Origin: Bordetella ansorpii
GTDB lineage: Bacteria; Pseudomonadota; Gammaproteobacteria; Burkholderiales; Burkholderiaceae_B
Length of the DNA: 64,000 bases
NCBI RefSeq assembly: GCF_900078705.1
Contig: NZ_FKIF01000008.1
Location: forward strand, 372,001-436,000
Direction of reading: 5' to 3'
The notes beneath the pieces were generated by a model. It made no database searches. It was not told the DNA's origin and saw only the letters and a list, made by a program, of their open reading frames with translations. Each line of letters opens with the position of its first letter. Position 1 is the first letter of the stretch. A program made the translations under genes and the position numbers. Shown in pieces: positions 17,819 to 25,571 of the stretch.

Positions 17819-18556
17819 ATGCGCCAGATCGTCTTCGATACCGAAACCACGGGGCTGGACCCCAACCAGGGCCACCGCATCATCGAAATCGGCTGTGTCG
17901 AGGTCATCAACCGCACCGTCACCGGCCGCAACCTGCACATCTACCTGAACCCGGACCGCGACAGCGATCCCGAGGCGCTGGCGGTGCACGGCCTGACCAC
18001 CGAGTTCCTGGCCGACAAGCCGCGCTTTTCCGAGGTGGCCGAGCAGTTCATCGAGTTCATCCAGGGCGCCGAACTGATCGCGCACAACGCCTCGTTCGAC
18101 GTGAAGTTCTTCAACGCCGAACTGGCCAAGGTGGGCCGCGGCCCGATCGCCGAGCATTGCGAGCTCATCACCGACTCGCTGCAGCAGGCACGCCTGCTGT
18201 TCCCTGGCAAGCGCAATTCGCTGGACGCGCTGTGCGACCGCTTCGGCATCTCGAACGCGCACCGTACGCTGCACGGGGCGCTGCTCGACTCGCAGTTGCT
18301 GGCCGAGGTGTGGCTGGCCATGACGCGCGGCCAGGACGCGCTGCTGATCGACGCCGACGACGGCCAGCAGGGCGGCGGTGGGGACATGGTGCTGGGCAAG
18401 TTCGATGCGTCGGTGCTGCAGGTCGTCACCGCCAGCGCCGAGGAACTGGCCGAGCACGAGGCGTATCTGCAGGACCTGGACAAGGTGGTGAAGGGGGCGT
18501 GCGTGTGGCGCAAGCTGGAGCAGCCGCCCGAGCCGGCGCCGGAAACGGTGGCCTGA
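17819..18556 (+). CDS. dnaQ: DNA polymerase III epsilon subunit (3'-5' proofreading exonuclease)
   Basis: The 245-residue protein has all three exonuclease motifs: Asp7-Thr-Glu9 (Exo I), His-Asn-Ala-Ser-Phe-Asp94 (Exo II) and His152-Gly-Ala-Leu-Leu-Asp157 (Exo III). A C-terminal tail of about 60 residues should bind the alpha subunit. It removes misincorporated bases during replication. It is followed by tRNA-Val, mirroring the E. coli dnaQ-aspV arrangement. Confidence 0.97.
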   Translation: MRQIVFDTETTGLDPNQGHRIIEIGCVEVINRTVTGRNLHIYLNPDRDSDPEALAVHGLTTEFLADKPRFSEVAEQFIEFIQGAELIAHNASFDVKFFNAELAKVGRGPIAEHCELITDSLQQARLLFPGKRNSLDALCDRFGISNAHRTLHGALLDSQLLAEVWLAMTRGQDALLIDADDGQQGGGGDMVLGKFDASVLQVVTASAEELAEHEAYLQDLDKVVKGACVWRKLEQPPEPAPETVA

Positions 18557-18605
18557 TTCGCGATCGGTGCCGGTGCGGGACGTGGTGGGATGACGGCATC
18601 GTGAC

Positions 18606-18634
18606 TTGCGCACTGAAAAAACGCGTGCTAGAAT
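18606..18634 (+). promoter_or_regulatory. Promoter of the tRNA-Val gene
   Basis: TTGCGC (18606-18611) and TAGAAT (18629-18634) are separated by exactly 17 bases, a good sigma-70 promoter, placing the start of transcription a few bases before the tRNA. Confidence 0.7.
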
Positions 18635-18647
18635 CTTTTTCTTCTTT

Positions 18648-18722
18648 GGGCGGTTAGCTCAGTGGTAGAGCACTGCCTTCACACGGCAGGGGTCACAAGT
18701 TCGAAACTTGTACCGCCCACCA
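18648..18722 (+). tRNA. tRNA-Val (anticodon CAC)
   Basis: A complete cloverleaf can be drawn. The acceptor stem GGGCGGT pairs with ACCGCCC, the anticodon stem CTGCC/GGCAG encloses the loop TTCACAC with anticodon CAC, and the T-loop is TTCGAAA. The discriminator A and CCA end are encoded. It reads GTG codons, frequent in this GC-rich genome. It has its own promoter and terminator. Confidence 0.97.
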
Positions 18723-18738
18723 AAGAATTCTTGAAGAC

Positions 18739-18773
18739 AAAGGCCCGGATCTGATCCGGGCCTTTGTTTTTTT
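18739..18773 (+). terminator. Rho-independent terminator after tRNA-Val
   Basis: AAAGGCCCGGAT, a CTG loop and ATCCGGGCCTTT form a perfect 12-bp stem, followed by G and a run of T. This is a textbook intrinsic terminator. Confidence 0.93.
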
Positions 18774-18947
18774 CCGCTCGAAACGGCGCATGTGCCGATT
18801 TCATCCCCTTTGCGCCGACTGGCCGTGCGGTTTGGCGATAGCCTGCCGCACGTGGCAGGGACGGCCAACCGTTTTTTCTACGCGCTAGGGCCTTTTCTCA
18901 AGGCCGCTCGTGTGGCCAAGGTGTTGTTGTCCGTACGGGATGTCAGC

Positions 18948-19811
18948 TCAGGCCCGGGCCATCTTCACGAACGCCTGTACCAGCGGTGTGCGCACGCTGG
19001 ACCGCAGCCAAAACGCGCCCACGGTTCTGACCGGGCAGGGCGTGGGCAACGCCCACTTCTTCAGGTTGGCGGGAAACGCGCCCACCACCGGCCAGTCGGG
19101 CAATACGGACACCCCCAGCCCCTCCGACACCAGCTTGGCGATCGACTCGATTCCGTCCAGCTCGAACCTGACCTTGGGGCGGATGCCCCGCGCCGCCAGA
19201 TACTCGTCCGCCAGTTTGCCCGCCACCACATTCCGGTCGTAGCGGATGAAGGGCTCGTCGGCGGCAGTGTGCAGCGCATCGTTCACCGTCATGTCCGCCG
19301 GCGTCAGCAGAATCAACCGTTCCTCGCGCAGGCTGTGCCAGTCGCAGGTCTTGGGCAGGTCGAACAGGGGATGCACCAGGACGGCCGCATCCAGATGGCC
19401 GCTGATCACGCGCTCGTACAACAGGTTGGTCGAGGCCGGTTCGATGTAGATCTCGATCTGCGGATGGCGAGCCGCCCAGCGTTTCAGCATGGGCGGGAAG
19501 ATGCCGGTCAGCGCGGTGGGCGTGGCGCCCATGCGCAGCGGTCCGGCGGGCAGGTCGGTATCGGAGGCCGCCGATCTCAGGTCCCGGACTTCGCGCAACA
19601 CCCTGTGCGCATGATCCAGCACGCGCAAGCCGGCCACAGTGGGCTTCACGGTGCGCCCGGCGCGCACGATCAGCCGGCTGCCGATGTCGGCCTCCAGGGC
19701 GTGCAGGCGCTGCGCGACCGACGTGGGCGTCAAGCCAAGATGACGCGCCGCTTCGGCGATGGAACCGCGTTCGGCCACGACGATGAAGGTGTGCAGGAAG
19801 CGGGAGTCCAT
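18948..19811 (-). CDS. LysR-family transcriptional regulator
   Basis: The protein, 287 residues from the ATG at 19811, begins Met-Asp-Ser-Arg-Phe-Leu-His-Thr-Phe, the usual LysR start, with the winged helix in the first 60 residues (Ala-Ala-Arg-His-Leu-Gly-Leu-Thr-Pro-Thr-Ser-Val-Ala) and a periplasmic-binding-like effector domain behind. A longer open frame upstream lacks homology. It is divergent from the enolase-superfamily gene across 167 bases, so it most likely controls that gene and the following Bug receptor. The inducer is unknown. Confidence 0.92.
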   Translation of the reverse strand: MDSRFLHTFIVVAERGSIAEAARHLGLTPTSVAQRLHALEADIGSRLIVRAGRTVKPTVAGLRVLDHAHRVLREVRDLRSAASDTDLPAGPLRMGATPTALTGIFPPMLKRWAARHPQIEIYIEPASTNLLYERVISGHLDAAVLVHPLFDLPKTCDWHSLREERLILLTPADMTVNDALHTAADEPFIRYDRNVVAGKLADEYLAARGIRPKVRFELDGIESIAKLVSEGLGVSVLPDWPVVGAFPANLKKWALPTPCPVRTVGAFWLRSSVRTPLVQAFVKMARA

Positions 19812-19978
19812 GGCGAAGAATCGGAGAAGGAGGACGATCCATTCTAGTTCAAGAAAAAGGATTTTCATTCTTCTAAATCCATAGGAAATCAGTTGGAACG
19901 TTTTCTTGTCCGGGGAAGAATGTCGACGTTCGTGCCGGAGCGTATTCCGGCCTCATCCGATCCCTTTCTGGAGCCCTC

Positions 19979-21103
19979 ATGCCCAAGATCGTTTCCATCG
20001 ACGTCTGCGCCGCCGCCGTCCCGCTCGATAAAGTCACCTCATTCTCGAACCGTACCGTCAGCACGCGGCACTACGGCCTGGTGAAGGTGCGCACCGACGA
20101 GGGCATCGAAGGCATCGGCTTCTGCTACGTGGGCAGCGCCGGCGGCAGCATCTTCGAGGCCGCGGTAAGGGACCTGCTGGCCCCCGTGCTGCTGGGCCGC
20201 GATCCGCACGGCGTCGAAGGCCTGTGGCGCGACATGTACCAGGAGTCCCTGCTGCAGGGCCGCCAGGGCACGGTGATGCGCGCCATCAGCGCGCTGGATA
20301 CGGCGCTGTGGGACCTGAACGCCAAGGCGGCCGGCCTGCCGCTGCACCGCTACCTGGGCGCGGTCGAGCTGGACAGCGTGCCGGCCTACGCCAGCGGCGG
20401 CTATTACCTGGAGGGCAAGACGCCCGCCATGCTGGGCGATGAAATGGCCAGCTACGCGGCCAAGGGCTTCAAGGCCGTGAAGATGAAGACGGGCCGCCTG
20501 TCGCCACGCGAGGAAGAGGCTCGCCTGAAAGCTGCCCGTGACGCCGTGGGCCCGGACGTCGAGGTGATGATGGATTGCAACAACGCCTGGGCCGACGTCA
20601 CGCAGGCCATGCAGTACGTCAGCCGCTTCGAGCAATACGACCCGTACTTCATCGAGGAACCGTTCGGCCCGGACGACATCGACAGCCACGCCCGGCTGGC
20701 CCGGCTGACCCGCGTGCCGATCGCCACCGCCGAGATCGGCTATGGCCGCTGGTATCACAAGGAGCTGCTGGACAAGGGCGCGGCCGGCATTCTGCAGACG
20801 GACGCGGCCGTGTGCGGCGGCATCACCGAATGGAAGCGCATCGCGGCCACGGCCGCCAGCTACGGCGTGGTGGTGTGCCCGCACTGGTTCCACGACCTGC
20901 ACGCGCCGCTGGTGGCCGCCACGCCCAACGCGCGCTACGTCGAGTTCTTCTGGGACGACCAGGTGCTGAACTTCCGCCGCCTGGTCGACCGCCAACTGGA
21001 TCACAAGAATGGCCGCGTCATCCTGCACCAGACGCCGGGGCTGGGCTTCTCGTTCGACGAACAGCAGGTGACCCGCTACGGCAGTTGGGTTTCCGTGCGC
21101 TGA
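19979..21103 (+). CDS. Mandelate racemase/muconate lactonizing enzyme-family protein (enolase superfamily)
   Basis: The 374-residue protein has the enolase-superfamily plan: an N-terminal capping domain, then a barrel with the Lys-x-Lys motif (Val-Lys-Met-Lys-Thr-Gly), metal ligands in Met-Met-Asp-Cys-Asn, Ile-Glu-Glu-Pro-Phe and Thr-Ala-Glu-Ile-Gly, and a His in Cys-Pro-His-Trp-Phe-His-Asp. Such enzymes abstract an alpha-proton from a carboxylate, typically as sugar-acid dehydratases or racemases. The neighbouring LysR gene and Bug receptor suggest uptake and breakdown of an external organic acid. The substrate cannot be named from sequence. Confidence 0.9.
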   Translation: MPKIVSIDVCAAAVPLDKVTSFSNRTVSTRHYGLVKVRTDEGIEGIGFCYVGSAGGSIFEAAVRDLLAPVLLGRDPHGVEGLWRDMYQESLLQGRQGTVMRAISALDTALWDLNAKAAGLPLHRYLGAVELDSVPAYASGGYYLEGKTPAMLGDEMASYAAKGFKAVKMKTGRLSPREEEARLKAARDAVGPDVEVMMDCNNAWADVTQAMQYVSRFEQYDPYFIEEPFGPDDIDSHARLARLTRVPIATAEIGYGRWYHKELLDKGAAGILQTDAAVCGGITEWKRIAATAASYGVVVCPHWFHDLHAPLVAATPNARYVEFFWDDQVLNFRRLVDRQLDHKNGRVILHQTPGLGFSFDEQQVTRYGSWVSVR

Positions 21104-21152
21104 GATGGCGCTGCGGCGGCCCGCGCTCGGGGCCTTCCCGTTTACGGGTGGC

Positions 21153-21212
21153 CCGCATTCAGATGAGCCGCATTCAGGTGAGCCGCATTCAGGTGAGCCG
21201 CATTCAGGTGAG
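21153..21212. repeat. Tandem repeat, 15-bp unit, four copies
   Basis: CCGCATTCAGGTGAG occurs four times head to tail (21153, 21168, 21183, 21198); only the first copy differs by one base, and a decayed fifth follows. It fills the gap between the enolase-family gene and the Bug receptor gene. The near identity suggests a recent slippage expansion. Confidence 0.95.
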
Positions 21213-21300
21213 CCGCGTGCAGGCGGTCCGGCATAACGGCCATCCAGGCCGGCACGCATAACGACGACGCGCCCGGCATGGGGCGCACAGGAGACAACAC

Positions 21301-22290
21301 ATGCAACGCAGACAGTTCCTCGCCACGGCCGCGGGCACGGCGGCCCTGGCCGCCTTCGGCGCGCCCGCCGCGCGCGCGCAGCAGGGCACGCTTCCCTCCG
21401 GCCCGGTCCGTATCGTGGTGGGCTTTCCCGCGGGCGGGGGCACCGACGTGCTGGCCCGCCTGCTGGCGCGGAAGCTGGGCGCCGAATGGGGCATCCCGGT
21501 GATCGTCGAGAACCGCGCGGGCGCGGCCGGCGTGATCGGCGCCGACCACGTCGCCAAGCAGGCGGGCGACGGCAATACGCTGCTGCTGACGCACATCAAC
21601 AGCCACGGCATCGCGCCCGGCCTGCAGCCCAAGCTGGGCTATTCGGTGGAGAAGGACTTCACGCCCATCGCGCTGATCGGCAAGACGCCCACCATCCTGG
21701 TCGGCAACGTAGACCAGCCGGCCAAGACGCTGCCCGAGCTGGTGGCGCTGTGCAAGCGCCAGCCCGGCAAGATCATCTTCGGGTCGGCGGGCACGGGGTC
21801 CGCGCAGCATCTGGCGCTGGAGGTCTTCAAGGCGCGCGCCGGCATCGACGTGCTGCACGTGCCGTACAAGGGCTCGGCGCCGTTGATGACGGACCTGATG
21901 GGCGGTCACGTGCACTACGCCTTCGAGGGCATGACCACCGCCACGCCGCTGATCAAGTCCGGCAAGGCGCTGGCGCTGGCGCAGACGCTGGCCACGCGTT
22001 CGCCGTCGCATCCCGGCGTGCCCACCGTGGCCGAGCAGGGCTACGAGGGCTTCGAGGCCAGCATCTGGTTCGCCGTGGACGGGCCGGCGGGCGTGCCGGC
22101 GCCGATGGCCGACCGCATGAATGCCGACATCGTGAAGATCCTGGCCATGCCCGATGTGGTCGAACGCCTGGCGCAGGTCGGCGCGGAAGATGGCGGCGGC
22201 AGCCGGCAACGCTATGCCGACTTCGGGCGCGCCGAACGGCGGAAGTATGCCGACGTGATCCGCCAGGCAAAGATCCAGCCGGAAGGCTGA
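21301..22290 (+). CDS. Bug/TctC-family solute-binding receptor with Tat-like signal
   Basis: The 329-residue receptor starts Met-Gln-Arg-Arg-Gln-Phe-Leu, a twin-arginine-type signal, with cleavage likely after Ala26 (Ala-Arg-Ala). Bug marks follow: Val-Arg-Ile-Val-Val-Gly-Phe, Pro-Ala-Gly-Gly-Gly-Thr-Asp and Val-Ile-Val-Glu-Asn-Arg-Ala-Gly. It lies 197 bases downstream of the enolase-family gene and probably captures that enzyme's substrate or precursor. No TctA/TctB genes are adjacent, so it must use a permease encoded elsewhere. Confidence 0.93.
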   Translation: MQRRQFLATAAGTAALAAFGAPAARAQQGTLPSGPVRIVVGFPAGGGTDVLARLLARKLGAEWGIPVIVENRAGAAGVIGADHVAKQAGDGNTLLLTHINSHGIAPGLQPKLGYSVEKDFTPIALIGKTPTILVGNVDQPAKTLPELVALCKRQPGKIIFGSAGTGSAQHLALEVFKARAGIDVLHVPYKGSAPLMTDLMGGHVHYAFEGMTTATPLIKSGKALALAQTLATRSPSHPGVPTVAEQGYEGFEASIWFAVDGPAGVPAPMADRMNADIVKILAMPDVVERLAQVGAEDGGGSRQRYADFGRAERRKYADVIRQAKIQPEG

Positions 22291-22300
22291 GCGCACGGGA

Positions 22301-22321
22301 GGCGGGCCTTGGCGGCCCGCC
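22301..22321. terminator. Hairpin between convergent Bug receptor and MFS genes
   Basis: GGCGGGCC and GGCCCGCC form an 8-bp stem over TTGGC. It sits between two converging stop codons. There is no T-run. Confidence 0.5.
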
Positions 22322-22331
22322 CGCGCCGCGC

Positions 22332-23861
22332 TCAATCCATCGCCACGTGCGGCGCGCCGCCCTCGTCGTCATCCTTGCCGGCGCGCCGCGCGCGGATCAG
22401 CACGATCAGCGGCGCCACGCACAGCGTGGCCACGAACATCATCTTGAACGCATCCACGTAGGCGATCATCGACGCCTGTTGCGTGATCAGCTGGTTCAGC
22501 GACTCCAGCCCGGCCTGCGTGGTCAGATCGAAATACCGGCTCCACCCGGTATCGCCGGCCGTCACGTGTTCGGCCAGCGAGGCATGGGCGATCTGCGTGT
22601 TGCGCGTCACCAGCGTCTGCACCACCGAGATGCCGATGCTGCTGCCGATGTTGCGCACCAGGCTGTAGATGGCCGTGCCGTCCGCGCGCAGTTCGGCGGG
22701 CAGCGTGGCGAAGGTGACGGCCGACAGCGGCACGAACACCAGCCCCAATCCCGCGCCCTGGATGACGCCCGGCCACACGATGTCGGACTGCGACAGCACC
22801 AGGGTGTAGCCCATCATCTGGTAGAGCGCGTACGCCGAGATGAGAAAGCCCGCCAGCAGCATGCCGCGGACTTCCAACCTTGCCACCAGGCGCCCGGCGA
22901 GCAGCATGGCGACCATGGTGCCCAGCCCGCTGGGCGCGGTGACCAGACCCGTGGTGGCCACGGGATAGCCCATCAGGCCCTCCAGCATGGGCGGCAGCAA
23001 CGCGCGCGTGGCATACATCACCGCGCCGATCACGAAGATGAAACAGGTGCCGGTGACGAAGTTGCGGTCCTTCAGCAGTTCGTAGCGGAAGAACGAGCGC
23101 TTGCCCACCGTGGCCGTGTGGATGACGAAGAACACCAGGCTGACCAGGCACACGATGGCCTCGATGCGGATCTCCATCGAGCCGAACCAGTCTTTCTGCT
23201 GCCCGCGGTCCAGCATGGCCTGCAGGGCGCCGATGGCCAGGGACAGCGTGATGAAGCCGAAGAAGTCCAGCGACTTGGCCGCGGCCTCGCGGGCCTTGGG
23301 CAGGTACTTCAGCACGCCGAACAGCGCGAAGGCGCCGATGGGCAGATTGATGAAGAACACCCAGCGCCAGTTGTAGCTGTCGGTCAGCCAGCCGCCCAGC
23401 GTCGGGCCCAGGATGGGGCCGACCATCACGCCCATGCCCCAGATCGCCATGGCCTGCGGCTGCTTCTCGCGGGGGTTGATGTTGAGCAGGATGGATTGCG
23501 ACAAGGGCACCAGCGAGGCGCCGAACACGCCCTGCAAGAGCCGCGCGGCCACGATCTGGCCCAGCGTTTCCGCCAGTCCGCACAGGGCCGAGGCGATGGT
23601 GAAGCCGCCGATCGCCACGGCCAGCACGCGTGTCATGCCATGGCGCCCGGTCAGCCAGCCCGTCAGCGGCGTGGCGATGGCGGCGGCCACGATGTAGGAC
23701 GTCAGCACCCAGCTGATCTCGTCCTGCGACGCGGACAGGGTGCCCTGCATGTGCGGCAGCGCCACGTTGGCGATGGTGCTGTCCAGGGTCTGCATGAGCG
23801 TGGCCAGCATGATCGACAGCGTGATCATGCCGCGGTTGACGGGCGCGTGAGTGGGGGTCAT
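22332..23861 (-). CDS. DHA2-family MFS multidrug transporter (EmrB/QacA type)
   Basis: The 509-residue protein has about 14 membrane segments. It shows DHA2 signatures: Leu-Asp-Ser-Thr-Ile-Ala-Asn-Val-Ala-Leu-Pro in TM1, Trp-Val-Leu-Thr-Ser-Tyr-Ile-Val-Ala in TM2 and the MFS motif Gly-Arg-His-Gly in the following loop. It should export hydrophobic drugs by proton antiport. A MarR gene is divergently placed 119 bases away with a palindrome between, a common repressor-pump pairing. No EmrA-type adaptor is adjacent. Confidence 0.93.
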   Translation of the reverse strand: MTPTHAPVNRGMITLSIMLATLMQTLDSTIANVALPHMQGTLSASQDEISWVLTSYIVAAAIATPLTGWLTGRHGMTRVLAVAIGGFTIASALCGLAETLGQIVAARLLQGVFGASLVPLSQSILLNINPREKQPQAMAIWGMGVMVGPILGPTLGGWLTDSYNWRWVFFINLPIGAFALFGVLKYLPKAREAAAKSLDFFGFITLSLAIGALQAMLDRGQQKDWFGSMEIRIEAIVCLVSLVFFVIHTATVGKRSFFRYELLKDRNFVTGTCFIFVIGAVMYATRALLPPMLEGLMGYPVATTGLVTAPSGLGTMVAMLLAGRLVARLEVRGMLLAGFLISAYALYQMMGYTLVLSQSDIVWPGVIQGAGLGLVFVPLSAVTFATLPAELRADGTAIYSLVRNIGSSIGISVVQTLVTRNTQIAHASLAEHVTAGDTGWSRYFDLTTQAGLESLNQLITQQASMIAYVDAFKMMFVATLCVAPLIVLIRARRAGKDDDEGGAPHVAMD

Positions 23862-23893
23862 GATGGGCAGGCAGTTGATGTGCCACCTTATGA

Positions 23894-23905
23894 TAAGCAG
23901 GCTTA
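23894..23905. promoter_or_regulatory. Candidate MarR operator
   Basis: TAAGC-AG-GCTTA is a perfect 5+5 inverted repeat in the AT-rich part of the MFS/marR intergenic region, 32 bases upstream of the pump start. MarR dimers bind sites of this form; assignment is by position. Confidence 0.5.
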
Positions 23906-23980
23906 CTAAATGCCGAATGCCGCGCCCTTCCCTCCCGCCGGATGCGAGACAATGCCGGCACGCAACTCATCCGTCCGGCA

Positions 23981-24430
23981 ATGCCCACACCCTACGAAGA
24001 CCGCTTCGGCTTCCTGATCTCCGACATCGCCAGGCTGCTGGGCGTGCAGTTCGACCGCCACGCCCGCCAGAAGATCGAACTGAGCCGCGCGCAATGCCGC
24101 GTGGCGTTGTACCTGTCCACCTATGGCCAGATGAACCAGGCCAAGCTGGCCGAGCTGCTCGACGTCACGCCCATGACGGTGGCACGCATGCTCGACCGCA
24201 TGCAGGAGGGCGGCTGGGTGGTGCGCATCCAGGACCCGAACGACCGCCGCGCTTTCCACGTGCGGATCACGGAAAAGGCGCAGTCCGTGCTGGACGACGC
24301 CCTGCTGCTGGGGGACGACGTCACCGCCATGGCGATGGACGGGCTGAGCGCCGACGAGCGCGCCACACTGGTCGCATTACTGCGAAAAGTGCGAGGAAAT
24401 CTGGGCTCGGGGGCGCCCCAGCAGATATAA
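23981..24430 (+). CDS. MarR-family transcriptional regulator
   Basis: The 149-residue protein has the MarR winged helix (Gln-Ala-Lys-Leu-Ala-Glu-Leu-Leu-Asp-Val-Thr-Pro-Met-Thr-Val-Ala-Arg) and wing (Asp-Pro-Asn-Asp-Arg-Arg-Ala). I favour the ATG at 23981; one at 23942 adds 13 unusual residues. The divergent DHA2 pump is its likely target, repressed until a drug-like ligand binds. The gene ends just before the lgm locus. Confidence 0.9.
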   Translation: MPTPYEDRFGFLISDIARLLGVQFDRHARQKIELSRAQCRVALYLSTYGQMNQAKLAELLDVTPMTVARMLDRMQEGGWVVRIQDPNDRRAFHVRITEKAQSVLDDALLLGDDVTAMAMDGLSADERATLVALLRKVRGNLGSGAPQQI

Positions 24431-24465
24431 ATCGTTGATAACGATTCAACGAAAATTCGACGAAT
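24431..24465. promoter_or_regulatory. Two AT-rich palindromes upstream of the lgm locus
   Basis: ATCGTT-GAT-AACGAT (24431-24445) and ATTCG-A-CGAAT (24455-24465) are both perfect, nine bases apart, and begin right after the marR stop. They lie 30-64 bases before the lgmA start and look like protein-binding sites. The binding protein is not known; BvgA control is reported for the related ArnT gene in B. pertussis, but these do not match a BvgA heptamer. Confidence 0.45.
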
Positions 24466-24494
24466 CGCTCCGCATACTGCGCCACTCCTGATCT

Positions 24495-25571
24495 ATGTAT
24501 GTGGTGCGTGCCATGAACCCGCTCGAAAGAAACCCGGCCGCCTGGCCGGTAGCCGGGCAGGCCGATGACTCGGCTCTCCTTGCCGGCCCCTCGGCGGCCG
24601 AATCCGGTTTTCTGGTCGGCGGGACCGTCACCTGCATCATTCCCTGCCTGAACGAGTACGAGAACCTGACCATCATCCTGCCCACGCTGCGGGCGCTGCT
24701 GGAGCGTCATTGCGCCGGCTGGGAGATCATCGTGGTCGACGATGGCAGCACCGACGCCACCCCGGGCCTGATGGCGCACTGGAGCGCCGTGGACGGCATG
24801 CGCTATGTGCAGCTGTCGCGCAACTTCGGCAAGGAGGCCGCGCTGGCCGCGGGCCTGGAAGCCGCCGATGGCGACGCCGTGATCTGCCTGGACGCGGACA
24901 TGCAGCATCCGCCCGAACTGATTCCCCAGATGCTGGAACGCTGGCGCGGCGGCGCCGACATGGTCTATGCCGTGCGCCGCGACCGCGAGGACGAAGGCTG
25001 GGTCAAGCGCGCCGGCGCGAGGGTGTTCTACCGCATGCTCAATGGCACGCGCGGCGTGAAGGTGCCCGCGCATGCCGGTGACTTCCGCCTGATGGACCGC
25101 AAGGTCGTCGAGGCGCTGATCGCCTTGCCCGAGCGCACCCGCTTCATGAAGGGGCTTTACGCCTGGGTCGGCTTCCAGGCCGTGCCGTTGCCGTACACGC
25201 CGATGCAACGCCATCACGGCAAGAGCCGCTTCAACCTGTGGCGCCTGATCGGACTGGCCGCCGACGGCCTGACGGCCTTCACCACCTGGCCGCTGCGCGT
25301 GGCCAGTCTGGTCGGCGCGGTCTTCGCCTTCTTCTCTTTCTGCTACGGCTGCTTCCTGGTCGGCAGTTTCCTGCTGGAAGGTAACCCCGTGTCTGGCTGG
25401 ACCACGATCGTGACGGCGCTGCTGTTCTTCGCCGGCATCAACCTGATTTCGCTGGGGGTGATGGGCGAGTACGTGGCCCGCATCTTCGACGAAGTGAAGG
25501 AACGTCCCCTCTTCATCGCCAGGCAGCGGCGTGGCCGCGCCCGCCAGGCTCGGGCGGCGCGGACGCAATGA
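24495..25571 (+). CDS. lgmA: Family 2 glycosyltransferase, ArnC/DPM1-like, of the lipid A glucosamine locus
   Basis: The GT-A domain has Asp-Asp-Gly-Ser-Thr-Asp-Ala and the metal-binding Asp-Ala-Asp-Met-Gln-His-Pro; two C-terminal membrane helices (about 270-340) anchor it, as in undecaprenyl-phosphate sugar transferases. By analogy with ArnC, and with what is described for Bordetella, it would load GlcNAc onto undecaprenyl phosphate on the cytoplasmic face. It overlaps the ArnT-like gene by four bases (ATGA), implying translational coupling. ATGs at 24495 and 24513 are both possible; neither has a strong ribosome site. The length from 24495 is 358 residues. Confidence 0.85.
   Translation: MYVVRAMNPLERNPAAWPVAGQADDSALLAGPSAAESGFLVGGTVTCIIPCLNEYENLTIILPTLRALLERHCAGWEIIVVDDGSTDATPGLMAHWSAVDGMRYVQLSRNFGKEAALAAGLEAADGDAVICLDADMQHPPELIPQMLERWRGGADMVYAVRRDREDEGWVKRAGARVFYRMLNGTRGVKVPAHAGDFRLMDRKVVEALIALPERTRFMKGLYAWVGFQAVPLPYTPMQRHHGKSRFNLWRLIGLAADGLTAFTTWPLRVASLVGAVFAFFSFCYGCFLVGSFLLEGNPVSGWTTIVTALLFFAGINLISLGVMGEYVARIFDEVKERPLFIARQRRGRARQARAARTQ

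Noticed and set aside
21153-21212. A CRISPR-like array
   Set aside because: The 15-bp units are directly adjacent with no spacers and no cas genes are present.
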